From Campylobacteraceae bacterium (GTDB lineage: Bacteria; Campylobacterota; Campylobacteria; Campylobacterales; Sulfurovaceae): a stretch of 64,000 nt of DNA. Below the pieces are notes generated by a model, which was given only the letters and a program-made list of their open reading frames with translations, had not been told where the DNA came from and did no database searches. Shown piece by piece: positions 40,738 to 51,171 of the stretch. A program made the position numbers and the translations under genes. Each line of letters starts with the position of its first letter. The first letter of the stretch is position 1. The DNA lies in contig JALVXC010000006.1 of NCBI GenBank assembly GCA_027038275.1, positions 1 to 64,000 on the forward strand, in the 5' to 3' direction.

Positions 40738-42564
40738 ATGAAACAGCAATTTATGGACGATTTACAAAAAATATACGACGAACTTCAAGTAAGACAAGAG
40801 GAGCTAAATAGCTACTATCAACTTTTAGATGGTGAGCATAAAGAGGCTTCTTTAGTGGTAGAAAAATTTTTAAGCCAAATGGAGTTACCTGTCACTAAAG
40901 AGACACAGATGGCAGGATTGACACGTTTAGTAAATCTTCGTGAAGATGCCTTGGAGCAGGTGTTACAAAAAGAGGGCTTTTCTAAAGAGGAGATTGTTGA
41001 AAAGAAAGAGATAGCCTACCTCTTTGTTAAAGATATGCACTTGATGCGTCATGAGTATTTTATTGCTTGGATAAAGTCTGAAAATCTCTTAACACCATTC
41101 TACAGAAAACTTATAAAAGGTGTTCATCTTATTGGTGAGCAGATAAGCAATTGGCAGTCAGCTTGGACAGCAAAGATTATAAATGGAGTCAACCAAGAGC
41201 TACTTAGAGATTATAATGGAGATGAAGAAGCTATTTTTAAAATGTTACAAGATGAGCATCTGCTCGACTTAGCTCCTAATGGTGAAGTGGGTGATCGTTG
41301 TTACTCTATTTTAGAAAAAGATGAAAATGGTAAGTATCGTTCGGTTGCTTATGTAGATGCATTTCCTAATGAGGTGGCTTCTGTTGTGTCGGCTATAGAG
41401 GATTTAATAGAGGAGTTATCACTAGAAGATGACCAAGTATTTCAACAAAAGGGGCAGTGGATTGTCTATTTGATTAAGATTAAAAGAGCGTTAGCACAGT
41501 CTCAACCTCGAAAGCTCATTGAGTATTGGGCAGAGGTTGATAGAGCGTGGATGCGAATTACAACTCCATTGCAGATGGGTCACCCTTTGGAGTACTATGA
41601 AGACCACTTTAGAAAAGCAGTTGCGCTAGAGTGGGACTTACGAATTGTAAACCCTAAACTTCAAAGTAGTTCAGTAACAAGAGAGAATATTAAAGCATTT
41701 GCTTCTAAATTGGCAGAAGATATTGAGGGTGATGTGGAGTCAACTCTTGAAAAAAATCTAACACAAGTTGATGAGACTCAACTTTACATTGGACAACCTG
41801 TTCTCTACTATGGAGCTGAACTCAATGGACTCTTCTCTGCACAAGTTGTTCCTAACGATGAGCAGGTATCAGCAGAGTGTGGTAAAAAAATCTTTGCATA
41901 TGCCGATTTTGTAATGCAGAGTAAAAAGGCAAAACCAATTATGCAACTTGCAGTAGATACTTTTGGCTTAGAGTTTGTAAAAGAGCAGAGAGATTTAGTA
42001 GAAAATAGCCCTGAGTTGTGGCAAAAAATCTATGACTACTCAACTATTGGTCATGAGTTTGGGCATATTTTGTGGGTAGACTCCGATACAGAGACAACAA
42101 TGAATGGTAGTGGGCAGTTTAAAAATATAGAGGAGTTTAAAGCAACTACAGGTGGGCTAATGGCATTTTTTAAAAATGAAGATGACTCTTTGAAAAAACA
42201 TATAGTAGATGATTTAGTAAGTCGTGCTGTAGGTTTGATGGCTTGGCGTGAAGTTGCTGAAGTATTGCCTTACTACTGTGAGGGGTTAATTCATTTGAGT
42301 ATTTTGTTTAACTCTGGAGTCATAAGTTATAGCGATAAGATAGAGATAAACTATAGTAAGTATAGTGAAATGAAACAGGCATATCAAGAAGCATATAGAA
42401 GTTTAGCACAGCACTATATTGATAGAGAGGATGCTTCTTTATATTTGGCAAAATATACTCAAAAAAAGGAGAGTATATATTTGCCAAAAGAGGAGAATAT
42501 TTTAACTTTTGTAGAGAACTACTATGAGAAATATAAGGAGATTGGGCAAAAAATCTATTTATAA
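40738..42564 (+). CDS. CiaB-family protein (Campylobacter invasion antigen B homologue) with HExxH motif
   Basis: 608 aa, size and overall sequence resemble CiaB; HEFGH at 42052-42066. Confidence 0.65.
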   Translation: MKQQFMDDLQKIYDELQVRQEELNSYYQLLDGEHKEASLVVEKFLSQMELPVTKETQMAGLTRLVNLREDALEQVLQKEGFSKEEIVEKKEIAYLFVKDMHLMRHEYFIAWIKSENLLTPFYRKLIKGVHLIGEQISNWQSAWTAKIINGVNQELLRDYNGDEEAIFKMLQDEHLLDLAPNGEVGDRCYSILEKDENGKYRSVAYVDAFPNEVASVVSAIEDLIEELSLEDDQVFQQKGQWIVYLIKIKRALAQSQPRKLIEYWAEVDRAWMRITTPLQMGHPLEYYEDHFRKAVALEWDLRIVNPKLQSSSVTRENIKAFASKLAEDIEGDVESTLEKNLTQVDETQLYIGQPVLYYGAELNGLFSAQVVPNDEQVSAECGKKIFAYADFVMQSKKAKPIMQLAVDTFGLEFVKEQRDLVENSPELWQKIYDYSTIGHEFGHILWVDSDTETTMNGSGQFKNIEEFKATTGGLMAFFKNEDDSLKKHIVDDLVSRAVGLMAWREVAEVLPYYCEGLIHLSILFNSGVISYSDKIEINYSKYSEMKQAYQEAYRSLAQHYIDREDASLYLAKYTQKKESIYLPKEENILTFVENYYEKYKEIGQKIYL

Positions 42565-42642
42565 TTGTTGCTTTTTAACTAAATATAATATTTTTTTCAC
42601 TATTATTCCACATTTGATTTTATTGATAATAGGAAGTGTAGA

Positions 42643-43311
42643 ATGAAATCTTTACAAAAGTTACTAATAGTTGTAGTTTTAACACTACTTTTAGTCGCTG
42701 TCCAACTCTTTTTGATTAAGAGTAAAAATGGAGATAGCTATTACTCTTTTTTACTACATCCACTTAGTGTTGTAAATAAAAAAGGCTCTTATCAGAATAA
42801 TCTTCTAATCACCTCTCTTTTAAAGCAAGTTAATAAAGAGAGGCTAGTATATCGTAATTCACATTTTATTAACGAATGTTTAACTCTTTTAGAGAGAGAA
42901 GAGATTAAATCTAAGGAGAGGATTCATAAAACTATTCGCAGTAAAATTGAACAGAATGCAAAAAGATTTTTAGGTTATAAATATGTTTGGGGAGCAACGG
43001 GACCAAATAAGTTTGACTGTTCAGGATTTACACAAAAGGTCTTTAAAATAGTTGGAATAAATCTGCCTCGTGTCTCAAGAGAACAGGCTAAAGTAGGGAA
43101 ATATGTTCCATTTGATGCGTTAAAAAAAGGTGATATTATCTTTTTTGATACAAAGCACAAAAAGACAGGGCGAGTTACCCATGTTGGTATCTACCTAGAA
43201 GATGGAAAGTTTATTCATGCAAGTTCTGGTGGGAAAAGAGTTATGATTACAAGTTTTAAACGAAAGACTTTTTATAAAAATAGATTTCTTTGGGGACGAC
43301 GTATTATTTAA
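42643..43311 (+). CDS. NlpC/P60 family peptidoglycan hydrolase
   Basis: GPNKFDCSGFTQKVFK, GDIIFFDT, THVGIYLEDGKFIHASS. Confidence 0.93.
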   Translation: MKSLQKLLIVVVLTLLLVAVQLFLIKSKNGDSYYSFLLHPLSVVNKKGSYQNNLLITSLLKQVNKERLVYRNSHFINECLTLLEREEIKSKERIHKTIRSKIEQNAKRFLGYKYVWGATGPNKFDCSGFTQKVFKIVGINLPRVSREQAKVGKYVPFDALKKGDIIFFDTKHKKTGRVTHVGIYLEDGKFIHASSGGKRVMITSFKRKTFYKNRFLWGRRII

Positions 43312-43318
43312 AAGATAG

Positions 43319-43879
43319 CTATCTTATGATAGCATATTTTATAAAGTCACAAAGACATCTAAACTCTCTGTTTTTATTGAGATGTTTAATATATTGGGCA
43401 TAGGTCATCTTCTGTTCACTTAGATATGACTCTAGGTACTCTAATGCCGCTTCAATATCTATATTCTCCTCAATCTCTCTCATAATATTATAGAGAGGTT
43501 CTATCTTTTTAATAACTACATCGGGAGCCTGTTTCCCATAAGCCACATAAGAGATAATTTTGTTATCTCTATCTTTTTGAGGTTTGATGGTTATGAGTGT
43601 CCAGTAGTAGTGTCCATCATTTGTTTTATTTTTGATAACAGCTTGAATAGGTAATCCTTGAGAGATAATAGACCATATAATTTTAAAAATACTTTTTGGC
43701 ATATCAGGATGTCTTACAATACTATGTGGTTTATGAATGACTTCTGAACTTCTAAACCCATTGACCTCTAAAAATGTTGGATTACAGTAAACAATATCGC
43801 CCTTGGTATTGGTACGGCTTACAATAACTTGTTGGGTTGCACATTTTATCTCATTTCTTATTTTTTTACGTTTACCCAT
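43319..43879 (-). CDS. PAS domain protein (Aer-like sensor fragment)
   Basis: VSRTNTKGDIVYCNPTFLEVNGFRSSEVIHKPHSIVRHPDMPKSIFKIIW. Confidence 0.85.
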   Translation of the reverse strand: MGKRKKIRNEIKCATQQVIVSRTNTKGDIVYCNPTFLEVNGFRSSEVIHKPHSIVRHPDMPKSIFKIIWSIISQGLPIQAVIKNKTNDGHYYWTLITIKPQKDRDNKIISYVAYGKQAPDVVIKKIEPLYNIMREIEENIDIEAALEYLESYLSEQKMTYAQYIKHLNKNREFRCLCDFIKYAIIR

Positions 43880-44070
43880 CTCTTATCCTTGATAAATTAA
43901 AACTATATTATATATTTATATTATACTTTGTTGGTAATTATTAATTGATTAAATTAGAGATAAAATTATTAAATAATATGTTGTATTTTAATAAAAAATA
44001 TTATTTTATATTAAAGATTAAGCTAAATAATGATATAGTGAAACAAATTATCACAAAAGGAGATAAAGCA

Positions 44071-44364
44071 ATGAAAAATTTTATTATTTTACTATTTATT
44101 ATAGTTAGTTTCTCTTGTGCAGAAAATATTCAAAATAGAGATTCTAGCAAAAATGTAGAAGAGTTAAAACTTGAAAAACAAGCTTTAGAGTTAAAACTAG
44201 AATCATATAAGCTCAAAAAAAAGCTTATTGAGATGGAGAAGTTTTTTGAGAAAGAGAGGTTGGAAAAAGAGGAGCGTTTAGAGAGAGAAAAGGCATTACT
44301 AAAATTGAAACATGATTTACGCACAAAAAGAAAAAGAGTCGCCTATATTCCACGTGAAGGTTAG
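44071..44364 (+). CDS. Small secreted coiled-coil protein of unknown function
   Basis: Signal peptide MKNFIILLFIIVSFSCA preceded by an aaaaggag SD. Confidence 0.6.
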   Translation: MKNFIILLFIIVSFSCAENIQNRDSSKNVEELKLEKQALELKLESYKLKKKLIEMEKFFEKERLEKEERLEREKALLKLKHDLRTKRKRVAYIPREG

Positions 44365-44413
44365 TCTTTAAGTCCAAAAATCGTATAATTGAGTCAAAAA
44401 TAAAAAGCGTATA

Positions 44414-45820
44414 ATGCAACAGAAAACGACTCAATTATCACTCAAATCATATTTGGACTTAAATCAGTTATTGACAATATATAAGGGTTCTCATGAGGAG
44501 AATAGGCTTTTTTCTCTTTCACAAAAAAATAGAAACTCTATAGTTATTCTATTGGCTTGGTTAGAAAAAAATTTATATAGGGTTACTAGTGAATTAGAGT
44601 CTGCTAAGTATCTTCACTACTTAACCCTTTTCTCTTCACTCTTTGGATTCATAGCTCTTATTTTAGGCTTTTCAACAGGGTTTGCTCTGCTTTCGTACTC
44701 AGGTAGTGAACCTGTTAATGTAATTTACCTGCTTTTAGTCATGGTAGGGTTGCCACTTTTGAGTATGCTACTCTCTCTACTATCTATAATTTTTGGTAAT
44801 AGAGGAGCTAATTTTTTTGCACATCTCTCTCCTCTGTACTATTTAGAAAGAGTAGTTAATTTTTTACCCTTTGCTAAAAAGATAGAGTTCTCCTCCTTGC
44901 CTTTCTCTGCAACTTTAAGTAAGTGGATATTTCTACAAAGAGTACAAATCTTCTCTTTTCTCTTTTCATTAGGACTATTTTTAGCTCTAATACTTATGAT
45001 AATATCTAAAGATATTGCTTTTGGTTGGAGTACAACTCTACAAGTCGATGCTAAAAGTTTTCAAACACTATTGGCTACTCTCTCTCTTCCTTGGAGAGAG
45101 TTTATACCCTCTGCTGTTCCATCTTTGGAGTTAGTAGAGCTTAGCCACTACTTTCGATTGGGTAAACATCTTGATAGTAATATGATTCACAATGCCGATA
45201 AACTTGGTGCTTGGTGGAAGTTTTTAGCAATGGCAACTTTAACTTATGCTTTGGGTTTACGACTAATTTTTTGGGGAGTTACTAGCTATCTATTTAAACA
45301 GCAACTTAAAAAAGAGTTTCTCTCTCTTAATGGAGTCTCAAAACTTATTAAAGAGTTTCAAACACCATTTGTCTCAACTCAATCACATAAAGATGAAAAG
45401 CATCTTGAGATAAAAGAGAATATTGTTCATAAGGTAGAAGAGAATGTAGATGAGGAGTATCAGGCGATATTAGGTTGGAACTTTTCAGATGAACAGTTAC
45501 TTTTAATTGAAGATAGTTTAAGTATAAAAGCTAAAATCAAAGAGCCAGTCGGAGGGAAAAACTCTTTTTTAGATGATAAAAATATTATAGATAAGCTAAA
45601 AGGAGATATACTTATTTATGTTAAAGCATGGGAGCCTCCAACTATGGATTTTATGGACTTCTTAGAAGATGTTTTAGATAACTCTTCAATTAAAAGTGTT
45701 AACATAGCTCCACTTGGAACAGCTGAAAGTCAATATAAGTATACCCAAGAAGATATGGAAATTTGGTTACGAAAACTAGAGAGTATAGATTCAGATAAAT
45801 TGGGGGTAGTTAATGTCTAG
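44414..45820 (+). CDS. DUF2868-like membrane protein
   Basis: Multi-TM N-terminus; overlaps the downstream GTPase (DUF2868/DUF3482 pair arrangement). Confidence 0.75.
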   Translation: MQQKTTQLSLKSYLDLNQLLTIYKGSHEENRLFSLSQKNRNSIVILLAWLEKNLYRVTSELESAKYLHYLTLFSSLFGFIALILGFSTGFALLSYSGSEPVNVIYLLLVMVGLPLLSMLLSLLSIIFGNRGANFFAHLSPLYYLERVVNFLPFAKKIEFSSLPFSATLSKWIFLQRVQIFSFLFSLGLFLALILMIISKDIAFGWSTTLQVDAKSFQTLLATLSLPWREFIPSAVPSLELVELSHYFRLGKHLDSNMIHNADKLGAWWKFLAMATLTYALGLRLIFWGVTSYLFKQQLKKEFLSLNGVSKLIKEFQTPFVSTQSHKDEKHLEIKENIVHKVEENVDEEYQAILGWNFSDEQLLLIEDSLSIKAKIKEPVGGKNSFLDDKNIIDKLKGDILIYVKAWEPPTMDFMDFLEDVLDNSSIKSVNIAPLGTAESQYKYTQEDMEIWLRKLESIDSDKLGVVNV

Positions 45821-47210
45821 TTCTTATCCTAAGTTTGCTGTTGTTGGTCACCCAAATAAAGGGAAAAGTAGTATTGTAGCTTCATTGGCTCTTGATGACT
45901 CTATACAGATTGGCAATACCCCAGGAACAACACAAGTAAAAAGAGCTTTTCCTCTTAAAGTTGATGGAAAAATTGTCTATGAGCTGTTTGATACTCCAGG
46001 ATTTCAAAGAGCAAGACGTGTCTATGCGTGGCTAGAGGAGCATGGAGATGTTCCTGCTAGTAAAAGAGTAGATGTTGTAAAAGAGTTTGTTCATAGACAT
46101 CGTGATAACGAAAGATTTAGAGATGAGGTTGAGCTTCTTGAACCAATTATTAATGGGGCAGGGGTTATCTATGTTGTCGATGCGTCAAAACCTTATGGTG
46201 CAGAGTATGAGATAGAGATGGAGATTTTGCGTTGGTGTGGGCAACCCTCTATGGCAATTTTAAATCTAATTGGAGATGATGATTATAGAGAGGAGTGGAG
46301 TAGGGCTTTAGGTCAATATTTTCGTTTGGTACGTACCTATAATCCTATGACAGCAAGTTATAAAGAGCATATTGAGCTTTTAGAGAGTATGGCACAGCTT
46401 AATGAAGATTGGACAAAGCCAATTAAACAGGCTATTGATGCACTAAATAGGCATTATGAGCTTAAGATTGAACAGACTATTAGTACAATTTCTGACTATA
46501 TGATAAAAGTACTCTCTTTTGTACATAAGCAGAAAATTAGAGGAGAAGAGGCAACACCTACAGAAAAAAAGAGGGCTAAAGAGGCTTATAAGAAAAAGAT
46601 TTTAAGTTATGAGCATAAAGAGCAAGAGAGTGTAGAAAAAATTTGGCAACATAATGGTGTAGAGAAGAGTAAAGAGGAGTTAAATCTTGAAAGATGTGGA
46701 CTTTTTTCTGAAGAGAGTGCTTCTATTTTTGGATTGAGTCAAAAAGAGTTAATCATAACAGGAGCTTCAGCTGGTGCTATTACAGGTGGAGGGTTAGACC
46801 TTTTAGTTGCTGGTTCATCATTTTTTTTAGGTACGCTTATTGGTGGTGTTGTGGGTGGTGTTGGAGCAATGTATGGTTTTAACAATCTTTATGAGTTAAG
46901 GGTTTTAGGACAGAGTATAGGAAAAAGAGAGTTGAGTGTTGGACCTATGCAAAACCTAAATTTCCCTTATATTGTTTTAGGACGTGCTTTGTATCATGCT
47001 TCTCTTATGGCTAAACGTTCCCATGCAACAAGAGGAGTTATTGAGTTAAAAAATATCTCTTTTACAGAGGAGATAATCTCTTCTGAATCTCGAAAAATTT
47101 TAGAAAAGGTACATATTAAACTTAGAAAAGGAAAAGAGATTACAAAAGAGGAGCAAGAGGAGTATACATCTACTCTTCATAAGAGCTTTTTGGAGTTATT
47201 AAAAAGTTAA
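45813..47210 (+). CDS. GTPase with DUF3482-like C-terminus
   Basis: [14 protein letters not shown] (G1), DTPGF (G3). Confidence 0.85.
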   Translation: MSSSYPKFAVVGHPNKGKSSIVASLALDDSIQIGNTPGTTQVKRAFPLKVDGKIVYELFDTPGFQRARRVYAWLEEHGDVPASKRVDVVKEFVHRHRDNERFRDEVELLEPIINGAGVIYVVDASKPYGAEYEIEMEILRWCGQPSMAILNLIGDDDYREEWSRALGQYFRLVRTYNPMTASYKEHIELLESMAQLNEDWTKPIKQAIDALNRHYELKIEQTISTISDYMIKVLSFVHKQKIRGEEATPTEKKRAKEAYKKKILSYEHKEQESVEKIWQHNGVEKSKEELNLERCGLFSEESASIFGLSQKELIITGASAGAITGGGLDLLVAGSSFFLGTLIGGVVGGVGAMYGFNNLYELRVLGQSIGKRELSVGPMQNLNFPYIVLGRALYHASLMAKRSHATRGVIELKNISFTEEIISSESRKILEKVHIKLRKGKEITKEEQEEYTSTLHKSFLELLKS

Positions 47211-48208
47211 GTTACTATTCGTTTTAGTTTCTTATTAAGTTGTGTAGTTACTTCATAAGATATAGTCTTAAGCTCTCTTCCTGCACTTAAAGCATTGTCA
47301 AATATACACACTTCATCTTTAGTAGACTCTAAAACAATATAGTCCATAGAGACACGACCTAAAATTGGTAAGCCTTCTGCTGTAACAAATGGCTCAAAGC
47401 TGTTACTTCTCATCCACCCATCACCATAGCCTAAGTCGTAAGTTGAGACAGTCATATCTTTTGGAGCTATAAATTGACCACCATATCCTACTCTTTCACC
47501 CTTTTTTAGTTTTCTAGTTGAGATTTTTTTTGCCCAAAGTGAGAGAACAGGTTTTAAATCTAAAATATCATATATTGTAGGTAGTTCAGAGTAGCCATAA
47601 GCTCCAATGCCTAGGCGAATAGTATCTTGGTTATTGCATGGAAGACGTAGAGATGTGGCAGAGTTGTAGGAGTGAATACGTATGTTTTTGACGTGTGACA
47701 TGGTCACACCTACGGCTTTTTCAAAGTTTTTTTGTTGCCAAAAGAGTTCTGAGCTTAATTCATCGGCTGAACGGTTATGGGTCATTAGACCTACCAATAT
47801 AAGCTCTCTTTTTTCTATACGTTTTAGAGCCTCTTCTATTTCGTCCATAGCTACACCATTTCGGTGCATTCCTGTGTCTACTTTTAGTTCCACTTTTGAG
47901 CCTATTTGAGCTTTTTCTATATCTTCTAGGCTATTGATTGCAAAAGAGCATGAGTCATCTACAACTGCTTTATCACCTAAAATAAGTATTTGTTTAAAAT
48001 ATTGTTTGATTTTTTGAGCCTCATCATGAGTACGAACTACAGCTTGGGTTAGTCCAAACTCTGCTGAGAGTTTTGCCATAAGCTCTAAGCCATGACCGTA
48101 AGCGTTATCTTTTAGAACGATTGCTATGGACTCTTTTGAGCCTGTTTTTAGTTGAAATTGAGATAGATTATGAAAAAAATTTTCTTTGTTTATTTTTATA
48201 TATGCCAT
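47207..48208 (-). CDS. alr: Alanine racemase
   Basis: [13 protein letters not shown]-lysine motif; [10 protein letters not shown]. Confidence 0.93.
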   Translation of the reverse strand: MAYIKINKENFFHNLSQFQLKTGSKESIAIVLKDNAYGHGLELMAKLSAEFGLTQAVVRTHDEAQKIKQYFKQILILGDKAVVDDSCSFAINSLEDIEKAQIGSKVELKVDTGMHRNGVAMDEIEEALKRIEKRELILVGLMTHNRSADELSSELFWQQKNFEKAVGVTMSHVKNIRIHSYNSATSLRLPCNNQDTIRLGIGAYGYSELPTIYDILDLKPVLSLWAKKISTRKLKKGERVGYGGQFIAPKDMTVSTYDLGYGDGWMRSNSFEPFVTAEGLPILGRVSMDYIVLESTKDEVCIFDNALSAGRELKTISYEVTTQLNKKLKRIVT

Positions 48209-48290
48209 GGGTGATTATAGCTAAAATAGATTTATAACTTTACTATAAATTATGCTATAATAGTATCATAAAAGATACTAAAGGAGTCTC

Positions 48291-48662
48291 ATGTATAGTC
48301 AAATTATAGAAAACCTGAGAGAACAGCAACAAAAAATGGGTATACCTTATGAAATTATTGCACAAAGAACAAATCTTGGAATTGCTACAGTTAAACGAGC
48401 TTTTTTAGGGAAAAATGTATCTATATCTACTCTTGAGAGTATTGCAAATCTATTAGAGTGTAATCTTAATCTTATAGCTAAAAAATCAGCAGAAACTCTG
48501 CTTGAAGCTCAAATAGAAAAAAAGGCACTACTCATAGTCAATCGTGTAATGCACAGCTCAACTCTTGAAGAGCAAAGACCCAATAGTAAAGCTTATGAAG
48601 CGATGTTAAGAAGAGCAAAGAGTCAAATTGCTCAAATGCCAAAGTCATATATTTGGTCATGA
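48291..48662 (+). CDS. XRE-family HTH regulator (antitoxin-like)
   Basis: IAQRTNLGIATVKRAFLGKNVSISTLESIANLL; overlaps the downstream Fic ORF. Confidence 0.8.
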   Translation: MYSQIIENLREQQQKMGIPYEIIAQRTNLGIATVKRAFLGKNVSISTLESIANLLECNLNLIAKKSAETLLEAQIEKKALLIVNRVMHSSTLEEQRPNSKAYEAMLRRAKSQIAQMPKSYIWS

Positions 48663-49234
48663 TAACATTTAATAAAAAAGGAGAGACTCCTCTTGATGAT
48701 ATTTCAGGTCTTTTGGTTAAAGGTATTACAACAAGGGGTGAGTTAGATATTGTAGAGGCAAATAATATATTGGAAGCTTATCTGAAATATACGATTAATC
48801 CTGTACAAGTAGCAGAGTTAGATTTTGATACACAATTTTTACAAAAACTTCACAGAGAGATGTTTGGCAAAGTATGGAGTTGGGCAGGAGAATTTAGAAC
48901 TACTCAAACATCTATAGGTGTTGAAGCTGTTCAGATAAGACAAGCTCTCTATCAACTGATTGACGATTTAAAGTTTTGGCAAACATCTTGGCATTATGAG
49001 GAGACAGCTGTTAGACTCCATTATTCTCTAGTAAAAATTCATCCTTTTCTAAATGGAAATGGTAGGTGGGCAAGGTTGGCTACTGATATATGGTTATTGT
49101 CCATAGGAAAAGATGTATTAGCATGGGGTGGAAATATTACTGATGAAGGAAAATCTCGTTCTGAGTATATTTTGGCTTTACAAGAGGCAGATAGTAGAGG
49201 GTATGAGAGATTGCATCGGTTTATGTTTCCGTAG
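48653..49234 (+). CDS. Fic-domain protein, 'mobile mystery protein B'-like
   Basis: HPFLNGNGRWARLATDIWL. Confidence 0.85.
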   Translation: MVMITFNKKGETPLDDISGLLVKGITTRGELDIVEANNILEAYLKYTINPVQVAELDFDTQFLQKLHREMFGKVWSWAGEFRTTQTSIGVEAVQIRQALYQLIDDLKFWQTSWHYEETAVRLHYSLVKIHPFLNGNGRWARLATDIWLLSIGKDVLAWGGNITDEGKSRSEYILALQEADSRGYERLHRFMFP

Positions 49235-49309
49235 GTTTGACTATGTTAAACATCAAATCTCAGTCAACTTTTGTTATACTCCAAACAATTTATATATAAG
49301 GTGTTTTAG

Positions 49310-50488
49310 TTGATAGAGCTTCATAGTTGTATGGTTGGTAATTTTAAATCTTTAGATTATTTTGAACTTAACTTCTCGAAATTTACTTGCTTGATTGGGC
49401 TTAATAGTTCAGGAAAATCCACTTTGCTTCAATTTATTGATTTTATTTCTGCTCAAATGAGAGGAGATATTATAGGATGGCTAAAAAGTAGAGATTGGGA
49501 AGCTAAAGAACTAGATTCCAAGGTTACTAATGAAAATAATATTCTAATCTCTTTATTATTTCTTTACAATAAAAAGTTTTATTCATGGGGCTTAAAATTT
49601 GATACTAATTTAAAAAAAAATATTTATGAAGAGATAACTCTTGCAATAGACTTGAATGATATTTCAAAAAATAAAATCATATTTAAAGTAGAAGATTCTA
49701 AATTTATGATAGATAAAGATGGAAAGATAAATGAGGGTGAGATTATTCAAGAGTACGAAGGCTCATTTCTTGCCAAACTAAAACCTGAACTTTTACCAAA
49801 TGTAATCGTAGAGTTTAGAGAGTATCTTCAAAATATCTACTCATTAGATTTACTCTCACCAAGAGAGCTTAGAAAAGAGTCTAAAGAGAGTTCAATATTG
49901 GGACTTAGTGGAGAGAATCTAAGTGGATTTTTACACACATTTAATGAGATGCAAAAAGCAAATATTTTAAAAAATCTTCAAAAATGCTACCCAAATATAG
50001 TAGATTATAGTGTAGAGCCAACAGCTAATGGATACTATAGATTAGAGATTACTGAAAAATTTAAAGATAAAATTATAACCAATGAAGCAAAATATCTCAA
50101 TGATGGGGTATTGAGGCTTATTGCTATCTTCGCTCAACTTGAAACCAAACAGAGCTTTTTACTCTTTGATGAGATAGAAAATGGGATAAATAGCGAACTA
50201 ATTGAGACTCTAATGGATATTTTAATTGCCTCTAAACATCAAATCATTGTAACTACTCATAGCCCTATGATACTTAACTATATAGATGATGAGGTTGCTA
50301 AAGAGTCGGTCAAATATATCTATAAAACCAAAGAGGGGTTAACGCAAAGCATTCCATTTTTTGAGATTCCATCTATGGCTGAGAAGTTAGAGATGATGGG
50401 TGCAGGTAGTGCTTATGTCGATACAGATTTAGAAGCATTATTAGATGAGATTGAAGAGGTTCAAAAAAATAAAAAAGAAGAGAAGTAA
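49310..50488 (+). CDS. AAA/OLD-like ATPase
   Basis: Walker A GLNSSGKSTLL, Walker B FLLFDEIENG, VTTHSPMIL; TTG start with SD aaggtg. Confidence 0.88.
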   Translation: MIELHSCMVGNFKSLDYFELNFSKFTCLIGLNSSGKSTLLQFIDFISAQMRGDIIGWLKSRDWEAKELDSKVTNENNILISLLFLYNKKFYSWGLKFDTNLKKNIYEEITLAIDLNDISKNKIIFKVEDSKFMIDKDGKINEGEIIQEYEGSFLAKLKPELLPNVIVEFREYLQNIYSLDLLSPRELRKESKESSILGLSGENLSGFLHTFNEMQKANILKNLQKCYPNIVDYSVEPTANGYYRLEITEKFKDKIITNEAKYLNDGVLRLIAIFAQLETKQSFLLFDEIENGINSELIETLMDILIASKHQIIVTTHSPMILNYIDDEVAKESVKYIYKTKEGLTQSIPFFEIPSMAEKLEMMGAGSAYVDTDLEALLDEIEEVQKNKKEEK

Positions 50489-51171
50489 TGCATTTAGTTT
50501 TGAGTGGTGAGGGGAATAGTGACTTAGGTTTTTTTTCTGTTTATAACAATGAGTTCATTGGTGGAAGTATGTATTTTATTGTTGATAGGCTTATTGAGAA
50601 AGAGCATGATTTCTCCTACTATAGTGCAAAAGAGGAGATGATTACCTTTATTCCTAAAGTTGAATTAACTAAATTAACAAGAAAATTACCACCATTTACA
50701 GGTAAAAAAGGGCTAAAAGGAACAGCATACTTTACCAATAATGCCATAGCCCTAGCTCGTATAGCAAAAAAGAGAGCCAAAGAGTTAAATGATGATGTAG
50801 TGGCTATTTTGTTTAGAGACTCTGATGGAACTCTAAGTACCTCTAAGGGCATGTGGGAAGAGAAGGTTGCCTCTATAGAAAATGGTTTTAAAATAGAGAA
50901 GTTCAACAGAGGTGTAGCGATGGTTCCTAAACCAAAATCAGAAGCGTGGTTAATCTGTGCTTTAAAAGATAAATTTTATGAAAATTGTCAAAAGTTAGAG
51001 GAGCGTTCAGGCAATGATGATTCACCCAACAGTCTAAAAAGTGAGTTAAAGAGCTTTGGACTCTCTAATGATAAAATCAATGAGATGATTCAAAATGGAA
51101 AGATAGATATTGATAAGATAGATATGCCAAGTTTTAACTATTTTACAAAAAGATTAAGAGAGTTACTATAA
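50488..51171 (+). CDS. TOPRIM-like (DUF4276/RloB-like) protein
   Basis: N-terminal LVLSGEGNSDLGFF, central FRDSDGT, PKSEAWL; TAATG overlap with the ATPase. Confidence 0.65.
   Translation: MHLVLSGEGNSDLGFFSVYNNEFIGGSMYFIVDRLIEKEHDFSYYSAKEEMITFIPKVELTKLTRKLPPFTGKKGLKGTAYFTNNAIALARIAKKRAKELNDDVVAILFRDSDGTLSTSKGMWEEKVASIENGFKIEKFNRGVAMVPKPKSEAWLICALKDKFYENCQKLEERSGNDDSPNSLKSELKSFGLSNDKINEMIQNGKIDIDKIDMPSFNYFTKRLRELL

Noticed and set aside
43945-44070. N-terminal 42 aa of the ORF called from 43945
   Set aside because: AT-rich upstream extension; a clear signal peptide and SD place the start at 44071.
44414-47210. DUF2868/DUF3482 pair as a novel system
   Set aside because: This adjacent pair is, to my knowledge, a known recurrent gene pair of unknown function rather than new here.
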